Of a DNA stretch of 64,000 nt, positions 49,926-58,702 are shown one piece after another. Numbering within the stretch: position 1 is the first letter of the stretch; every line of letters begins with the position of its first letter. The stretch spans positions 1 to 64,000 of the forward strand of contig JAFZVF010000094.1 in NCBI GenBank assembly GCA_017617935.1, written 5' to 3'. The notes under the pieces are model-generated. The model did not search any database, was not told the DNA's origin, and saw nothing but the letters and a program-made list of their open reading frames with translations. A program made the position numbers and the translations under genes. The DNA is from Clostridiales bacterium. Lineage in GTDB: Bacteria > Bacillota > Clostridia > Saccharofermentanales > Saccharofermentanaceae.

Positions 49926-51227
49926 ATGAAAAAACTGATCGGAAAAAGAGCTTTAACTGCAGGCCTGGCAGCGATGATGCTGCTCACGGGTTGCGCAAAG
50001 AATATGCCTGCCCCTACCCAAACAAAGACGCTCACGAACGATCCGAAGGTCAAGGCGGAGATCAATCTTGACGCGGTCGCGACGAAGACGTTCGACGAAG
50101 ACAAGATGAATGCCGGATACGGCGAATACACCTTCAAGATGCTCGCAGCGACTGCAGCGAATGCGAAGAAGGCCAATATCATGATCTCTCCCGCTTCGAT
50201 AATGATGGCGCTCGACATGTGCGCGGCAGGCGCGAAGGATGAGACGCTCAAGGAACTGAACGACCTTTTCGCCAAGGACTCGGATCCTTTGGAGCAGCAG
50301 GCTTTTGCCGCCGAACTGATGAAGAGGATCAACAACGCGCAGAAGGTTGATTTCGCTTGTGCCAATGCGGTCTGGTGCAATGAAAAGGTGTTGGTGGACG
50401 GGGCCAACAAGGCTTACGTGAACTACATCAAGAATACTTTTGGAGCGGAATTCCGTTCGACCAAGTTCGATAATCATACTCATGAGGGGATCAACAAGTG
50501 GGTCGATGAAAAGACGAACCACATGATCGACAAGATCTTTGACCAGCCGCTCAATTCCAAAACGGCCATGGTCCTCGTAAACGCGATCCGTTTTGAGGGC
50601 AAGTGGAAGATGGCTTATGATGAAGACAACGTCCTCACGAAGGAATTCAAGGGAACCAATGGAACCAAGAACGTGAAGATGCTTGCGAGCACCGAAAACT
50701 TGTATTTCAGCTCTGACAAGGCGACCGGCTTCATCAAGTTCTACGAAGGCGATGAGTATGGCTTCCTGGCCATCCTTCCCAACGATGAAAAGGTGAGCGC
50801 AAATGATTTCGTAAAGAACTTCTCTTATGAGGATTACAAGAAGTTCATTAATAACCGTCAGGCGACGGAAGTCATAGCACAAATGCCCGAGTTCAAATCC
50901 GATTATCTGACTGAGTTAAAGCCCCTGCTTCAGGCTCTCGGCGTAAAGCAGGCCTTTGAACCGGACACGGCAAATTTCAAGGGCATGGCTGACACCATGT
51001 TGGATAATATCTTCATATCTAGCGTGCTCCACAAGACGCACATCGAGGTCGACCGCCAGGGCACCAAGGCTGCCGCGGTCACGGCGGTCAGGATGGAGGC
51101 GAACGCGGCGATGGAGCCGAAGCCGGAACCGAAGCGCGTCATATGCGACAGGCCGTACGTGTACGCGATAGTCGAAAGGTCTACGATGAATCCAATCTTC
51201 ATAGGGACGGTCAACAATGTAGGATAA
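49926..51227 (+). CDS. Serpin-family protease inhibitor lipoprotein
   Basis: A 433-residue serpin with a lipoprotein signal (ALTAGLAAMMLLTGC lipobox). Serpin signatures run through the chain: ANIMISPASIMMALDMCAAGAKDETLKEL near the N-terminus, GINKWVDEKTNHMIDKIF in the middle, VNAIRFEGKWKMAYDED in sheet A, and near the C-terminus the hinge EVDRQGTKAAAVTAVRMEANAAM with small residues that permit loop insertion, so it should be inhibitory. The reactive-site bond cannot be fixed; it lies between MEANAAMEP and the CDRPYVYAI strand. Gut bacterial serpins protect against host or competitor serine proteases. ATG 49926 is preferred (GGAGGCTC before it). Confidence 0.9.
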   Translation: MKKLIGKRALTAGLAAMMLLTGCAKNMPAPTQTKTLTNDPKVKAEINLDAVATKTFDEDKMNAGYGEYTFKMLAATAANAKKANIMISPASIMMALDMCAAGAKDETLKELNDLFAKDSDPLEQQAFAAELMKRINNAQKVDFACANAVWCNEKVLVDGANKAYVNYIKNTFGAEFRSTKFDNHTHEGINKWVDEKTNHMIDKIFDQPLNSKTAMVLVNAIRFEGKWKMAYDEDNVLTKEFKGTNGTKNVKMLASTENLYFSSDKATGFIKFYEGDEYGFLAILPNDEKVSANDFVKNFSYEDYKKFINNRQATEVIAQMPEFKSDYLTELKPLLQALGVKQAFEPDTANFKGMADTMLDNIFISSVLHKTHIEVDRQGTKAAAVTAVRMEANAAMEPKPEPKRVICDRPYVYAIVERSTMNPIFIGTVNNVG

Positions 51228-51231
51228 AGCA

Positions 51232-51257
51232 AAGGGGGGCTAAAAAACCCCCTTTTT
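51232..51257 (+). terminator. Intrinsic terminator of the serpin gene
   Basis: A G-rich arm AAAGGGGG pairs with CCCCCTTT, followed by a T-run, a few bases after the stop codon. Confidence 0.8.
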
Positions 51258-51306
51258 GCCACACGTATCAGGTTTCCCACATACTTTTATTTTTTATATC
51301 TTAGGA

Positions 51307-51312
51307 TATAAT
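51307..51312 (+). promoter_or_regulatory. -10 element upstream of the GT2 gene
   Basis: TATAAT at 51307-51312, followed by a small hairpin TTTGAG/CTCAAA in the leader. No clear -35, and the ribosome binding site of the GT2 gene is weak or distant (GGTGGG about 20 bases before the ATG). Confidence 0.4.
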
Positions 51313-51352
51313 ATTTGAGAAATCTCAAAGGTGGGACTGGGTTGTATTTTTA

Positions 51353-52381
51353 ATGAAATTACTGAGTGTCGCTATACCCTGTTACAATTCACAGGATTAT
51401 ATGGGCAACGCTGTCGAATCACTGCTCGAGATCGGTGAAGATCTTGAGATAATAATCGTTGATGACGGTTCGACTGACGACACTGCACTTATTGCTGACA
51501 AATACGCGGAAAAGTATCCTGAGATCGTCCGCGCGATCCATAAGGAAAACGGCGGCCACGGATCTGCCGTCAATACGGGAATAGACAATGCGCAGGGCCT
51601 TTATTTCAAGGTCTTGGACAGCGATGACAGGCTTGATCCCGAAGTCCTCAAGGAAGTAATGGACACCTTGAAGTTCTACTCCAAGGAAGAGCAGCCTTTG
51701 GACATGCTCGTTACAAATTTCGTTTACGACAAATTGGGCGTTCCCGACGGTAAAAAGAAGGTTATGAGCTACGAGGGCGAGCTGCCCGAGAAGTTCGTTT
51801 TCTCATGGGAACTCGCCAATTTCGGCAAGGGCGACTATCTTTTGATGCATTCGGTAATCTTCAGGACGCAGCTTCTGAAGGATTGCGGATTGAGGCTTCC
51901 CGAGCACACGTTCTATGTGGACAACATCTACGTTTTCGAGCCTCTCCTGAAGGTTGAGCGCATCTATTACATGAGCGTCAACCTCTACTATTATTTCATC
52001 GGCAGAGAGGACCAGTCGGTCAATGAGGCCGTCATGATCAAGCGCGTTGACCAGCAGCTCAAGGTCAATTATCTGATGATCGACTACTACGTCGAAAACA
52101 GAAAGCATTTCAGGGAAAACAAGAACTGCGGACAGTACATGTACAATTATCTCGAGATAATCACGACCGTTTCCGCCGTCCTCCTGATTTTAGACGGAAG
52201 CCCTGAGGCTCTCGCCAAGCGCAAGGCGCTGCTCGACTACATTTACAGTAAGAGCAAGAGGCTTTACGTAAGATTCAAATACGGGATCCTGGGCACCGTA
52301 GTAACTCTTCCCGGCAAGACGGGCAGGCTTGCGGCTTTGGAAGCATACAAGGTCTTCCAGAAGTTCTATGGATTCAACTGA
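51353..52381 (+). CDS. Family 2 glycosyltransferase
   Basis: A 342-residue GT-A enzyme. The start MKLLSVAIPCYNSQDYM is the usual beginning of GT2. Nucleotide-binding Asp residues follow in IIIVDDGSTDDT, the metal-binding pair is in KVLDSDDRLDP (about residues 88-96), and HKENGGHGSAVNTGI is the helix-2 loop. No membrane helices. It should add a sugar from UDP- or GDP-sugar to a glycan acceptor at the inner membrane face. It overlaps the following GT39-like gene by 14 bp, so the two act in one pathway. Confidence 0.88.
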   Translation: MKLLSVAIPCYNSQDYMGNAVESLLEIGEDLEIIIVDDGSTDDTALIADKYAEKYPEIVRAIHKENGGHGSAVNTGIDNAQGLYFKVLDSDDRLDPEVLKEVMDTLKFYSKEEQPLDMLVTNFVYDKLGVPDGKKKVMSYEGELPEKFVFSWELANFGKGDYLLMHSVIFRTQLLKDCGLRLPEHTFYVDNIYVFEPLLKVERIYYMSVNLYYYFIGREDQSVNEAVMIKRVDQQLKVNYLMIDYYVENRKHFRENKNCGQYMYNYLEIITTVSAVLLILDGSPEALAKRKALLDYIYSKSKRLYVRFKYGILGTVVTLPGKTGRLAALEAYKVFQKFYGFN

Positions 52382-54062
52382 CCAGAAAGGCTCCAAGAAA
52401 TCCCTTTACGAGTTGTTTTCGGAAATGCCTCCGATGAGTTCTATACGCAGGTTCAACCGTGTTGAATCCAATGTTCCCTTTGTCGTCGTTACGGTCATCT
52501 ACACCGCGCTGATAATCTGGATCTCGGTCTTCCACGAGCTGTGGTTTGACGAGGCGCAGGCCTGGATGATCGCGAAAGACGCGTCGCTCTACGACATATT
52601 GTTCAAGATCCCGCACTACGAAACGCACCCGCCGCTCTGGCATCTGATGCTTGCGGTCCCTGCCAAGGCGGGGCTGCCATACGAGTTGTCGATGAAGGTG
52701 ATACAGATACTGACCGCGGTCTTTATGGTCGCCGTCATTGAATTCAAGTCGCCGCTGCCGAACATAATCAAGGTAATCCTTCCGTTCACCTATTGGACGG
52801 CATACCAGTACGGCGTCATCTCAAGGCCTTACGCATTGTTCGCCGCGCTGCTCTTCCTGTGCGCGTCGCTTTACTTGGAAAGGGACGAAAAGCCGGTACA
52901 ATACTGCGTGGTCTTAGGGATCTTGAGCCTTACTTCGCTTTACGGCCTGATGATCGCCGCCATGATCGCCGCGGCCTGGATATTCAAGCTTATGCTCAAA
53001 TACAAGGGGCAGTTCGCAAAGAAGTTTTTTGGAGAAGACAGGGCAAGGCTCTTATCGCTTTTGGCGCTTCTTGTTTTCGGCATCTGCGTCGCCCTTACCG
53101 TCTGGCCTTGGAGCGATACCGCGGGCATGATTAAAACGGAGATGAATGCGGGCAAGCTCGGGAAGTGCCTTGCGTATTCTTTGTTTGTCATTCCTTCAGA
53201 GACGTTTTTTTCAATCAACACCCATCCCAACTCACTGCTCCTTTCCGTTGATATTGAACCGACGGAACTGATCCTTTGCGCGCTCAGATCCGTAGTGGCC
53301 TTCTTTGCGGTCCTGGCGCTCCCGTTCAGGAAAAAGCGTCTTTTGGATTCCGTCCTTCCTTTGGGGGGATTTCTTGTGATCGCGGCCTTTTATTCGATGG
53401 TGCATCATTTCGGACTGTTTTTCATTTTGGCGGTTTACTGCATCTGGATCGGTTTTTACGATTGCGAAAAGAAGGAGAAGGAAGAGCCGGGTGCTTTGGG
53501 AGGCGCTGTTACCGCCGTATTCATGTACATGCTGGTATTTCCTCTAATTTGGACGGTTACGTCCGCAAGAAGCGAGATCATATACAACTACGATTACGGC
53601 AAGGATGTGGCCGCCTGGATCACGGAAAACAATTTACAGGACTACACCTGGCTTTCCGCATGGGAGCCCGTTGACCTTACGTATACAAGCTACAACATTT
53701 CGATCACGACGTCCGCATATCTGGGCAGGCCCGTGAACTACAATCTCCATGGCGGCTTCTCCTACTGCATCCGTGACACGGGCGACTATGAGGCCGCGTT
53801 AAAGGAAGCCAAAGAGCTTGCAAAGTACGGCGCGCCGGATTTCATAATCGCCAACAGGAGAAGCCAGTTCAAGGCCGATCTTACGGCCATCGGAGGAGTG
53901 TGGAGCGACTATGAGCTCGTTTGCGTGACCAATGGCGGGAACATCGACAGGGGCCGTTGCTTCAGGAGCGTTCTCGGCGTTTGGATGAATAAGGACAATA
54001 AAAAACTTCCGTCTGTGAAGACACAAACGGAAGTTCCTGAAGGTTTTGTTTTGGAAGACTGA
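52368..54062 (+). CDS. GT39-like polytopic glycosyltransferase 1
   Basis: A 564-residue membrane protein with about ten helices. After the first helix comes the catalytic loop of the ArnT/PMT (GT39) fold, FDEAQAWMIAKD, and the THPPLWHLML element that follows it. These proteins transfer sugar from a polyprenyl-phosphate donor outside the membrane. ATG 52368 overlaps the GT2 gene; no good Shine-Dalgarno precedes it, and a later ATG (52426) is possible. The 3' end of this gene contains the terminator of the opposing pnt operon, and the two stop codons sit in one 14-bp palindrome (54057-54070). Confidence 0.75.
   Translation: MDSTDQKGSKKSLYELFSEMPPMSSIRRFNRVESNVPFVVVTVIYTALIIWISVFHELWFDEAQAWMIAKDASLYDILFKIPHYETHPPLWHLMLAVPAKAGLPYELSMKVIQILTAVFMVAVIEFKSPLPNIIKVILPFTYWTAYQYGVISRPYALFAALLFLCASLYLERDEKPVQYCVVLGILSLTSLYGLMIAAMIAAAWIFKLMLKYKGQFAKKFFGEDRARLLSLLALLVFGICVALTVWPWSDTAGMIKTEMNAGKLGKCLAYSLFVIPSETFFSINTHPNSLLLSVDIEPTELILCALRSVVAFFAVLALPFRKKRLLDSVLPLGGFLVIAAFYSMVHHFGLFFILAVYCIWIGFYDCEKKEKEEPGALGGAVTAVFMYMLVFPLIWTVTSARSEIIYNYDYGKDVAAWITENNLQDYTWLSAWEPVDLTYTSYNISITTSAYLGRPVNYNLHGGFSYCIRDTGDYEAALKEAKELAKYGAPDFIIANRRSQFKADLTAIGGVWSDYELVCVTNGGNIDRGRCFRSVLGVWMNKDNKKLPSVKTQTEVPEGFVLED
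53998..54035 (-). terminator. Terminator of the pnt operon, inside the opposing gene
   Basis: AACTTCCGT (54004-54012) pairs with ACGGAAGTT (54027-54035), with inner TGTG/CACA pairs. Read on the minus strand it ends in a T-run (TTTTTT then ATT). It would terminate pntB transcription about 30 bases past its stop codon, within the last codons of the GT39-like gene. Confidence 0.75.
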
Positions 54063-54064
54063 CG

Positions 54065-55495
54065 TCAGTCGTTCTCGTATTCTACAACGAGCTGTGACAC
54101 CGTCTGCTTTGCGTCGCCATAGATCATGACGGTGTTGTCCATCGTGAACAGCGGGTTCTCGATTCCTGAGAAGCCCGTACCCTGACCTCTCTTGAGTACG
54201 AATACCGTTCTTGCCTCGTAAGCGTTTACGATGGGCATTCCGTACAAAGGCGAAGACTCGTCGTTGATGGCCGCAGGGTTGACGACGTCGTTTGCGCCGA
54301 TGACGATCGCAACGTCGACATTGCTCATCTGAGGGTTCATTTCGTCGGAGGTCTTGAGCTGCTCGTAAGGAACGTTTGCCTCAGCGAGGAGAACGTTCAT
54401 GTGACCCGGCATACGTCCTGCAACGGGGTGGATCGCGAAATTGACTTCACAACCGTTGTCCATGAGGACGTCCGTGAGCTCCTTGACGGCGTGCTGAGCC
54501 TGTGCAACGGCCATGCCGTAACCAGGGATGATGACGACGTTCTTTGCAGCCTCAAGGATGAGATAAGCATCCTCGACGGACATTGACTTGGGCTCCTTGT
54601 GCTCGCCGGTGGCTGCTGTGGACTTCTTCTTCGTTGTCTTGAAGAGGAGTGCTGCGAAGGTCTTGTTCATGGCCTTGCACATGATGAGCGTAAGGATGAC
54701 GCCTGAAGCACCGACAAGGCATCCGGAAACGATGAGAACGGTGTTTCCGATAGGGAAGCCTGCGAATGCAGCAGCGAGACCTGAGAGGGCGTTGAGGAAG
54801 GAGATGATGACGGGCATGTCTCCGCCGCCGATGGTGATGACGAGGGTAACGCCGAGGACGAGGGAAGCGATCGTCGTGATGAGGATGCCTGCGAGTCCGA
54901 GGCCGCCGTCAGGTGAGATCGTATAAAGAACGATGCCGATTACGGCGACTACGAGGATGCCGGCATTGATGAAGTTCTTGCCGGGGATCGAGATGTTCTT
55001 CTTGAACATCTTGAGGCCTGCAAGCTTGCCCCATGCGATGAGTGAACCGGTGAATGCGACTGCGCCGATCACGATCGTGAGACCGAGAGTGATCGACGTG
55101 AAGGCGTCCTTGTTGATCCTGTCGGAACCGCCTCTGAGAGCGCAGTACTGGGAGATGGCGACGAGCATTGAGGAAAGGCCGCCGAAGCCGTTGAAGAGGG
55201 CAACGAGCTGGGGCATTCCCGTCATCTCGACCTTCTTGGCCCAGATGAAGCCTACGATGGAGCCTGCGATTACTGCGCAAGCGATGATGCCGTAGCCTAC
55301 GATGCCGCCGTCGATAACGTCCTGTGAAATGAGGACGGAAACGACTGCGACTGCCATACCGATGGATGAATAAAGGTTGCCCTTTCTTGCCGTGTCAGCC
55401 TTTCCGAGCTTCTTGATGCCCATGATGAAGAGCACGGCTGAGATCATGTAGAGGATGATGCAGATAAAATTATCCTTGATAGCGAGGAAATCCAT
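54065..55495 (-). CDS. pntB: NAD(P) transhydrogenase beta subunit
   Basis: A 476-residue subunit with the dII membrane domain (about nine helices, residues 1-285) and the dIII NADP-binding domain (about 300-476). dIII has PGYGMAVAQAQHAVKEL and GHMNVLLAEANVPYE near the NADP site, and VIGANDVVNPAA. The complex couples proton movement to hydride transfer from NADH to NADP+. The start overlaps the pntAB stop by one base. Full length. Confidence 0.95.
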   Translation of the reverse strand: MDFLAIKDNFICIILYMISAVLFIMGIKKLGKADTARKGNLYSSIGMAVAVVSVLISQDVIDGGIVGYGIIACAVIAGSIVGFIWAKKVEMTGMPQLVALFNGFGGLSSMLVAISQYCALRGGSDRINKDAFTSITLGLTIVIGAVAFTGSLIAWGKLAGLKMFKKNISIPGKNFINAGILVVAVIGIVLYTISPDGGLGLAGILITTIASLVLGVTLVITIGGGDMPVIISFLNALSGLAAAFAGFPIGNTVLIVSGCLVGASGVILTLIMCKAMNKTFAALLFKTTKKKSTAATGEHKEPKSMSVEDAYLILEAAKNVVIIPGYGMAVAQAQHAVKELTDVLMDNGCEVNFAIHPVAGRMPGHMNVLLAEANVPYEQLKTSDEMNPQMSNVDVAIVIGANDVVNPAAINDESSPLYGMPIVNAYEARTVFVLKRGQGTGFSGIENPLFTMDNTVMIYGDAKQTVSQLVVEYEND

Positions 55496-55800
55496 TACTT
55501 CTTCTTACCCTCCTTTTTCTTGAACATCGCGAGCATCCTGTCGGTTACGAAATAACCGCCGATGACGTTGATCGTTGCGAAGAAGATCGCGATGCCGCCT
55601 AAGATCATTCCGAGGATGTGGTTGTCAACGCAGATCGCGCATGCAGCGATGGCGCCTACGATGGTGATGCCTGAAATGGCGTTCGTACCGCTCATGAGCG
55701 GGGTGTGGAGCTGCGAAGGGACCTTTGAGATCAGTTCGACTCCGAGATATGCCGATATGATGAAAACGAATATCAGCAGCATTATGGTCTTGGAATCCAT
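55495..55800 (-). CDS. pntAB: NAD(P) transhydrogenase alpha subunit, membrane part
   Basis: A 101-residue membrane subunit with three helices and the conserved LHTPLMSGTNAISGI segment that lines the dII proton channel. It is the C-terminal piece of PntA in species with a split alpha subunit. It lies between pntAA (2-bp gap) and pntB (1-bp overlap). Confidence 0.95.
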   Translation of the reverse strand: MDSKTIMLLIFVFIISAYLGVELISKVPSQLHTPLMSGTNAISGITIVGAIAACAICVDNHILGMILGGIAIFFATINVIGGYFVTDRMLAMFKKKEGKKK

Positions 55801-55802
55801 TA

Positions 55803-56930
55803 TTAAGCCTCCTTGAATCTTTCGTGTATGATGGCGCCGTCTTTGGTAAGGAGGCAGCCCTTCATGATCTCGTCACCGAGATTGACTTCGAATTCCTTGG
55901 TCTCCTTGTTGTAGAAGTGCGTGAGGAATGCGGAGATGTTGCCTGAGAGCATCTTGGATGCGTCCCACGGTACCTGACGCTGGAGCTCGTCACCCGGGAG
56001 GATGACTACGCCGTTGTCGGTGATTACTTCCTTGGTCGGATCGCTTCCTTCGACGTTTCCGCCTGTGGAAACGGCCATATCTACGACTACCGTGCCGGGC
56101 TGCATGCGGTCAAGCACGTCCTTCTTGATGAGGACGGGAGCCTTGCGGCCGAAGACCTTGGCGGTCGTGATGACGATGTTGGACTTTTCGCAGACCTTGG
56201 CCTGAGCTTCCTGCTGCTTGGCGATCTGCTCGGGCGTGAGCTCTTTTGCGTAACCCTGAGCGGTCTGGCCCATTTCGCCAAGGTCGATCTTTACGAAGTT
56301 TGCGCCAAGGGACTTGACCTGCTCCTCGACTACCGGACGGGTATCGAAAGCGTCAACCCTTGCGCCTAAACGCTTAGCGGTTGCGATAGCCTGAAGGCCT
56401 GCAACGCCAACGCCGATGACGAAGACTCTTGCCGGGTTGATGGTGCCTGCGGGGGTGACCATCATCGGGAGGATCTTAGGCATTCTTGCAGCCGCATTGA
56501 GGACTGCGACGTATCCTGCGAGTGAAGTCTGGGAAGACTGGACGTCCATCTTCTGGGCCAAAGTCGTTCTCGGGATCATCTCGAGGGATACAGCCTGGAT
56601 CTTGTTGTCGGCAAATTCGTGGAGGAGGTCTTTCTCGTTGAAGGGATCGAGGAAGCTGACATGGAGCGAATCGGGCTTGAGGCCTTTTGCTGACTCCGGC
56701 TTCAGGATCCTGACGACGATCTCAGCGTCGTCCAAAGCTTCCTGCTCGTTCTTTACGATCTTGGCGCCAACGGCCTCGTATGCCGCGTCGTCAAAACCGC
56801 TTTTGGCACCTGCGCCGCTAACGACCGTGAATTCGAATCCCATTCCGGAGAGCTTTTTGATGTCATCCGGTATGAGGGCGACTCGGGTCTCGGCAGGCAG
56901 GGTTTCCTTGCACACCAAAACTTTCTTCAT
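55803..56930 (-). CDS. pntAA: NAD(P) transhydrogenase alpha subunit, NAD-binding part
   Basis: A 375-residue dI subunit, related to alanine dehydrogenase. N-terminal ETLPAETRVALIPDDIKKL, the AQKMDVQSSQTSLAGY segment, and the Rossmann motif VIGVGVAGLQAIATAKRLGARVDAFDTRP near residues 171-200 that binds NAD(H). GAGGGG precedes the ATG. Transcription begins in the 126-bp gap to 57057, which has an inverted repeat GCCTAAA/TTTAGGC (56959-56987) as a possible regulatory site. It would supply NADPH for biosynthesis. Confidence 0.95.
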   Translation of the reverse strand: MKKVLVCKETLPAETRVALIPDDIKKLSGMGFEFTVVSGAGAKSGFDDAAYEAVGAKIVKNEQEALDDAEIVVRILKPESAKGLKPDSLHVSFLDPFNEKDLLHEFADNKIQAVSLEMIPRTTLAQKMDVQSSQTSLAGYVAVLNAAARMPKILPMMVTPAGTINPARVFVIGVGVAGLQAIATAKRLGARVDAFDTRPVVEEQVKSLGANFVKIDLGEMGQTAQGYAKELTPEQIAKQQEAQAKVCEKSNIVITTAKVFGRKAPVLIKKDVLDRMQPGTVVVDMAVSTGGNVEGSDPTKEVITDNGVVILPGDELQRQVPWDASKMLSGNISAFLTHFYNKETKEFEVNLGDEIMKGCLLTKDGAIIHERFKEA

Positions 56931-56958
56931 TTGAATAACCCCTCTTGTTAAAGAAATA

Positions 56959-56987
56959 GCCTAAATAATAAAAGGAACTCTTTAGGC
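56959..56987. promoter_or_regulatory. Inverted repeat upstream of pntAA
   Basis: GCCTAAA (56959-56965) and TTTAGGC (56981-56987), 15-bp spacer, 29 bp before the pntAA start. A redox regulator such as Rex would be sensible for this operon, but only a lone TTGTTAA half-site nearby (56945-56951) resembles the Rex consensus. Confidence 0.35.
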
Positions 56988-56998
56988 GAATAAATTAT

Positions 56999-57038
56999 AA
57001 AACATCACCCTGCAATTGCAAAGTGATGTTTTTAGTGT
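56999..57038 (-). terminator. Terminator of the 57057 gene
   Basis: AAAACATCAC (56999-57008) with GTGATGTTTT (57023-57032); T-rich on both sides. Serves the minus-strand gene ending at 57057 and separates it from the pnt operon. Confidence 0.75.
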
Positions 57039-57056
57039 TTTTTATTTAATTATTTT

Positions 57057-58553
57057 TTACTGCTTCTTGAACCAGGCGTCGATCACTTCTCCATAGGCCT
57101 TTTTCGCGTCGCTTCTGAGGGTCTTGTAGTCCTCGGCGGACATTTTCGTGATCTCCTGGTATCTTGCCGGGTTGGGAGCCCTGTCGGAACCGTTGAAGGT
57201 TACCTTTACGTTGTAGTCGGAGATCGGGGCCTGCAGACCCTTTGTAACACTGTTATACCTGCCGGTCGCATCAAGGTTTTCAAGGGTGAAGCCATAGAAG
57301 TTGCCCTTCTTGGAAAGCTTGCCTTCAAGGTTCAGGATGCTTCCGTTGGTTTCCATGGAGAGGGTGTATCCGCCGCCTTTCTTGTCCCATTTGAAGGAAA
57401 GACCGGAATTGTATCTGACCTTGCCGTTCTTGGCGGTCTCGGTCATCTTGACGGATGCCTTGTAAGCGGTCTTGTCGTTCTGCCTTACTGAATAGGAGAT
57501 ATTCAGGGAATGGCCCGTGGACATGTCCAAAGAGAAGGAGATCTCCTCGGAATTCATGACGCTCCTTCCGAGGTCCAAAGACATCTCGTAGGCTACGCGG
57601 TTTCCGCTGGAGGCCTTGCCGTCGGTATCGACGTCGATCCTTGCAATGCGCTTGCCGGACTTGGTTATGTAGATCCATACGGTCATGTCGCCGTCATAGT
57701 CCTTGACCTTGCGCTTGAACGTGTCGAGGCCTTCATAGAAATCGTCGACCTTGTCATCGGCGTCCTTGATCCCGTAATCGTAATTCGAGTAGCACTTGAG
57801 AAGGAACTGCTCAAGATCCTTGTCGTGCTTGGCTTGTGCAACGATCTGTGAAACGGCGTCAACGAGGGTTTTTCTGTCAAAATCGAGCGTTACGACGGTG
57901 CAGTTTAACTGCTGTCCGCCCGCCGTGATCTTGTCGGAGCCCTTGGTAACGCGGGCGTTGTCGAGCAGGGCGTTGACGATGCGTCTTTCGTAGCTGCTCT
58001 TAAGCCTCTTGTATTCGGCAGAGAGGGCCTTGTCGTTTGCGATGGTCTTGCCGAGCTTCAAGTAGTATTCATAGAGGTTCTTGTCAAGCTTTACGTCCTC
58101 GTCGCCCGTCTCGGGATTGAAGATCGACTTGGGAAGGTTGGAAGCGAGGTTCTTGATCGAAACGCCGTAAGGCTTGTTCGATACCTGAGGCGATTCAAGG
58201 CTCAGGTCGTTTCCGTTGAAAATGCCCCTAAAGCTTGCGGCCACGGTCTTGTCTTCCTTGATTGCCGCTGTCGTCGCAAAGCGCATGTGGGAAAAGTCCG
58301 AATACACCTTCAATCCAAGTTCGGCGTCCTTGCCCGAGACCGGCTTAAGGCTTCCGGTGACCGTGACGGAACCGCCGTTTGCGAGACGGTTTGCATAGTC
58401 GACGAGCTCGATCCTGGATACGTCGTTCGCAGTATTTGAAAGCGCGCCCAAAACAAGGTTTTTAGGATTATTGGATGCCGCAGCGCACAAAACGATTATC
58501 AGCAGAAAGATACCGGCAGCAACTGCTCCTGCTATTACGGATTTCTTTTTCAT
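57057..58553 (-). CDS. Signal-anchored extracellular protein, unknown family
   Basis: A 498-residue protein with an N-terminal membrane anchor (IAGAVAAGIFLLIIVLCAAA, about 7-27) and a wholly extracytoplasmic remainder. It has alternating helical and beta-rich parts: a helical region around 160-260 and an extended beta sheet at 280-440 (SFSLDMSTGHSLNISYSVRQN, SGLSFKWDKKGGGYTLSME). That layout resembles lipoproteins that bind hydrophobic ligands, but I do not recognise a family. ATG 58553 is chosen from GGGGAGA upstream. Monocistronic, with its own terminator. Confidence 0.6.
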   Translation of the reverse strand: MKKKSVIAGAVAAGIFLLIIVLCAAASNNPKNLVLGALSNTANDVSRIELVDYANRLANGGSVTVTGSLKPVSGKDAELGLKVYSDFSHMRFATTAAIKEDKTVAASFRGIFNGNDLSLESPQVSNKPYGVSIKNLASNLPKSIFNPETGDEDVKLDKNLYEYYLKLGKTIANDKALSAEYKRLKSSYERRIVNALLDNARVTKGSDKITAGGQQLNCTVVTLDFDRKTLVDAVSQIVAQAKHDKDLEQFLLKCYSNYDYGIKDADDKVDDFYEGLDTFKRKVKDYDGDMTVWIYITKSGKRIARIDVDTDGKASSGNRVAYEMSLDLGRSVMNSEEISFSLDMSTGHSLNISYSVRQNDKTAYKASVKMTETAKNGKVRYNSGLSFKWDKKGGGYTLSMETNGSILNLEGKLSKKGNFYGFTLENLDATGRYNSVTKGLQAPISDYNVKVTFNGSDRAPNPARYQEITKMSAEDYKTLRSDAKKAYGEVIDAWFKKQ

Positions 58554-58702
58554 CTTGATTCTCCCCGAATATATATGGCTGAACGTCAAAAAAATTATAA
58601 CAGAAATCGGAACCACTGTCCTGCCGTACGCTTTTGGGGCGTATTGAAAACGGTTCCCGTCAAAGTTATCATTTTATTATTCTTTACGAAAGGCATTTTC
58701 TG

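Noticed and set aside
56941-56960. Rex operator upstream of pntAA
   Set aside because: Only one TTGTTAA half-site is present; the second half of the palindrome is missing.
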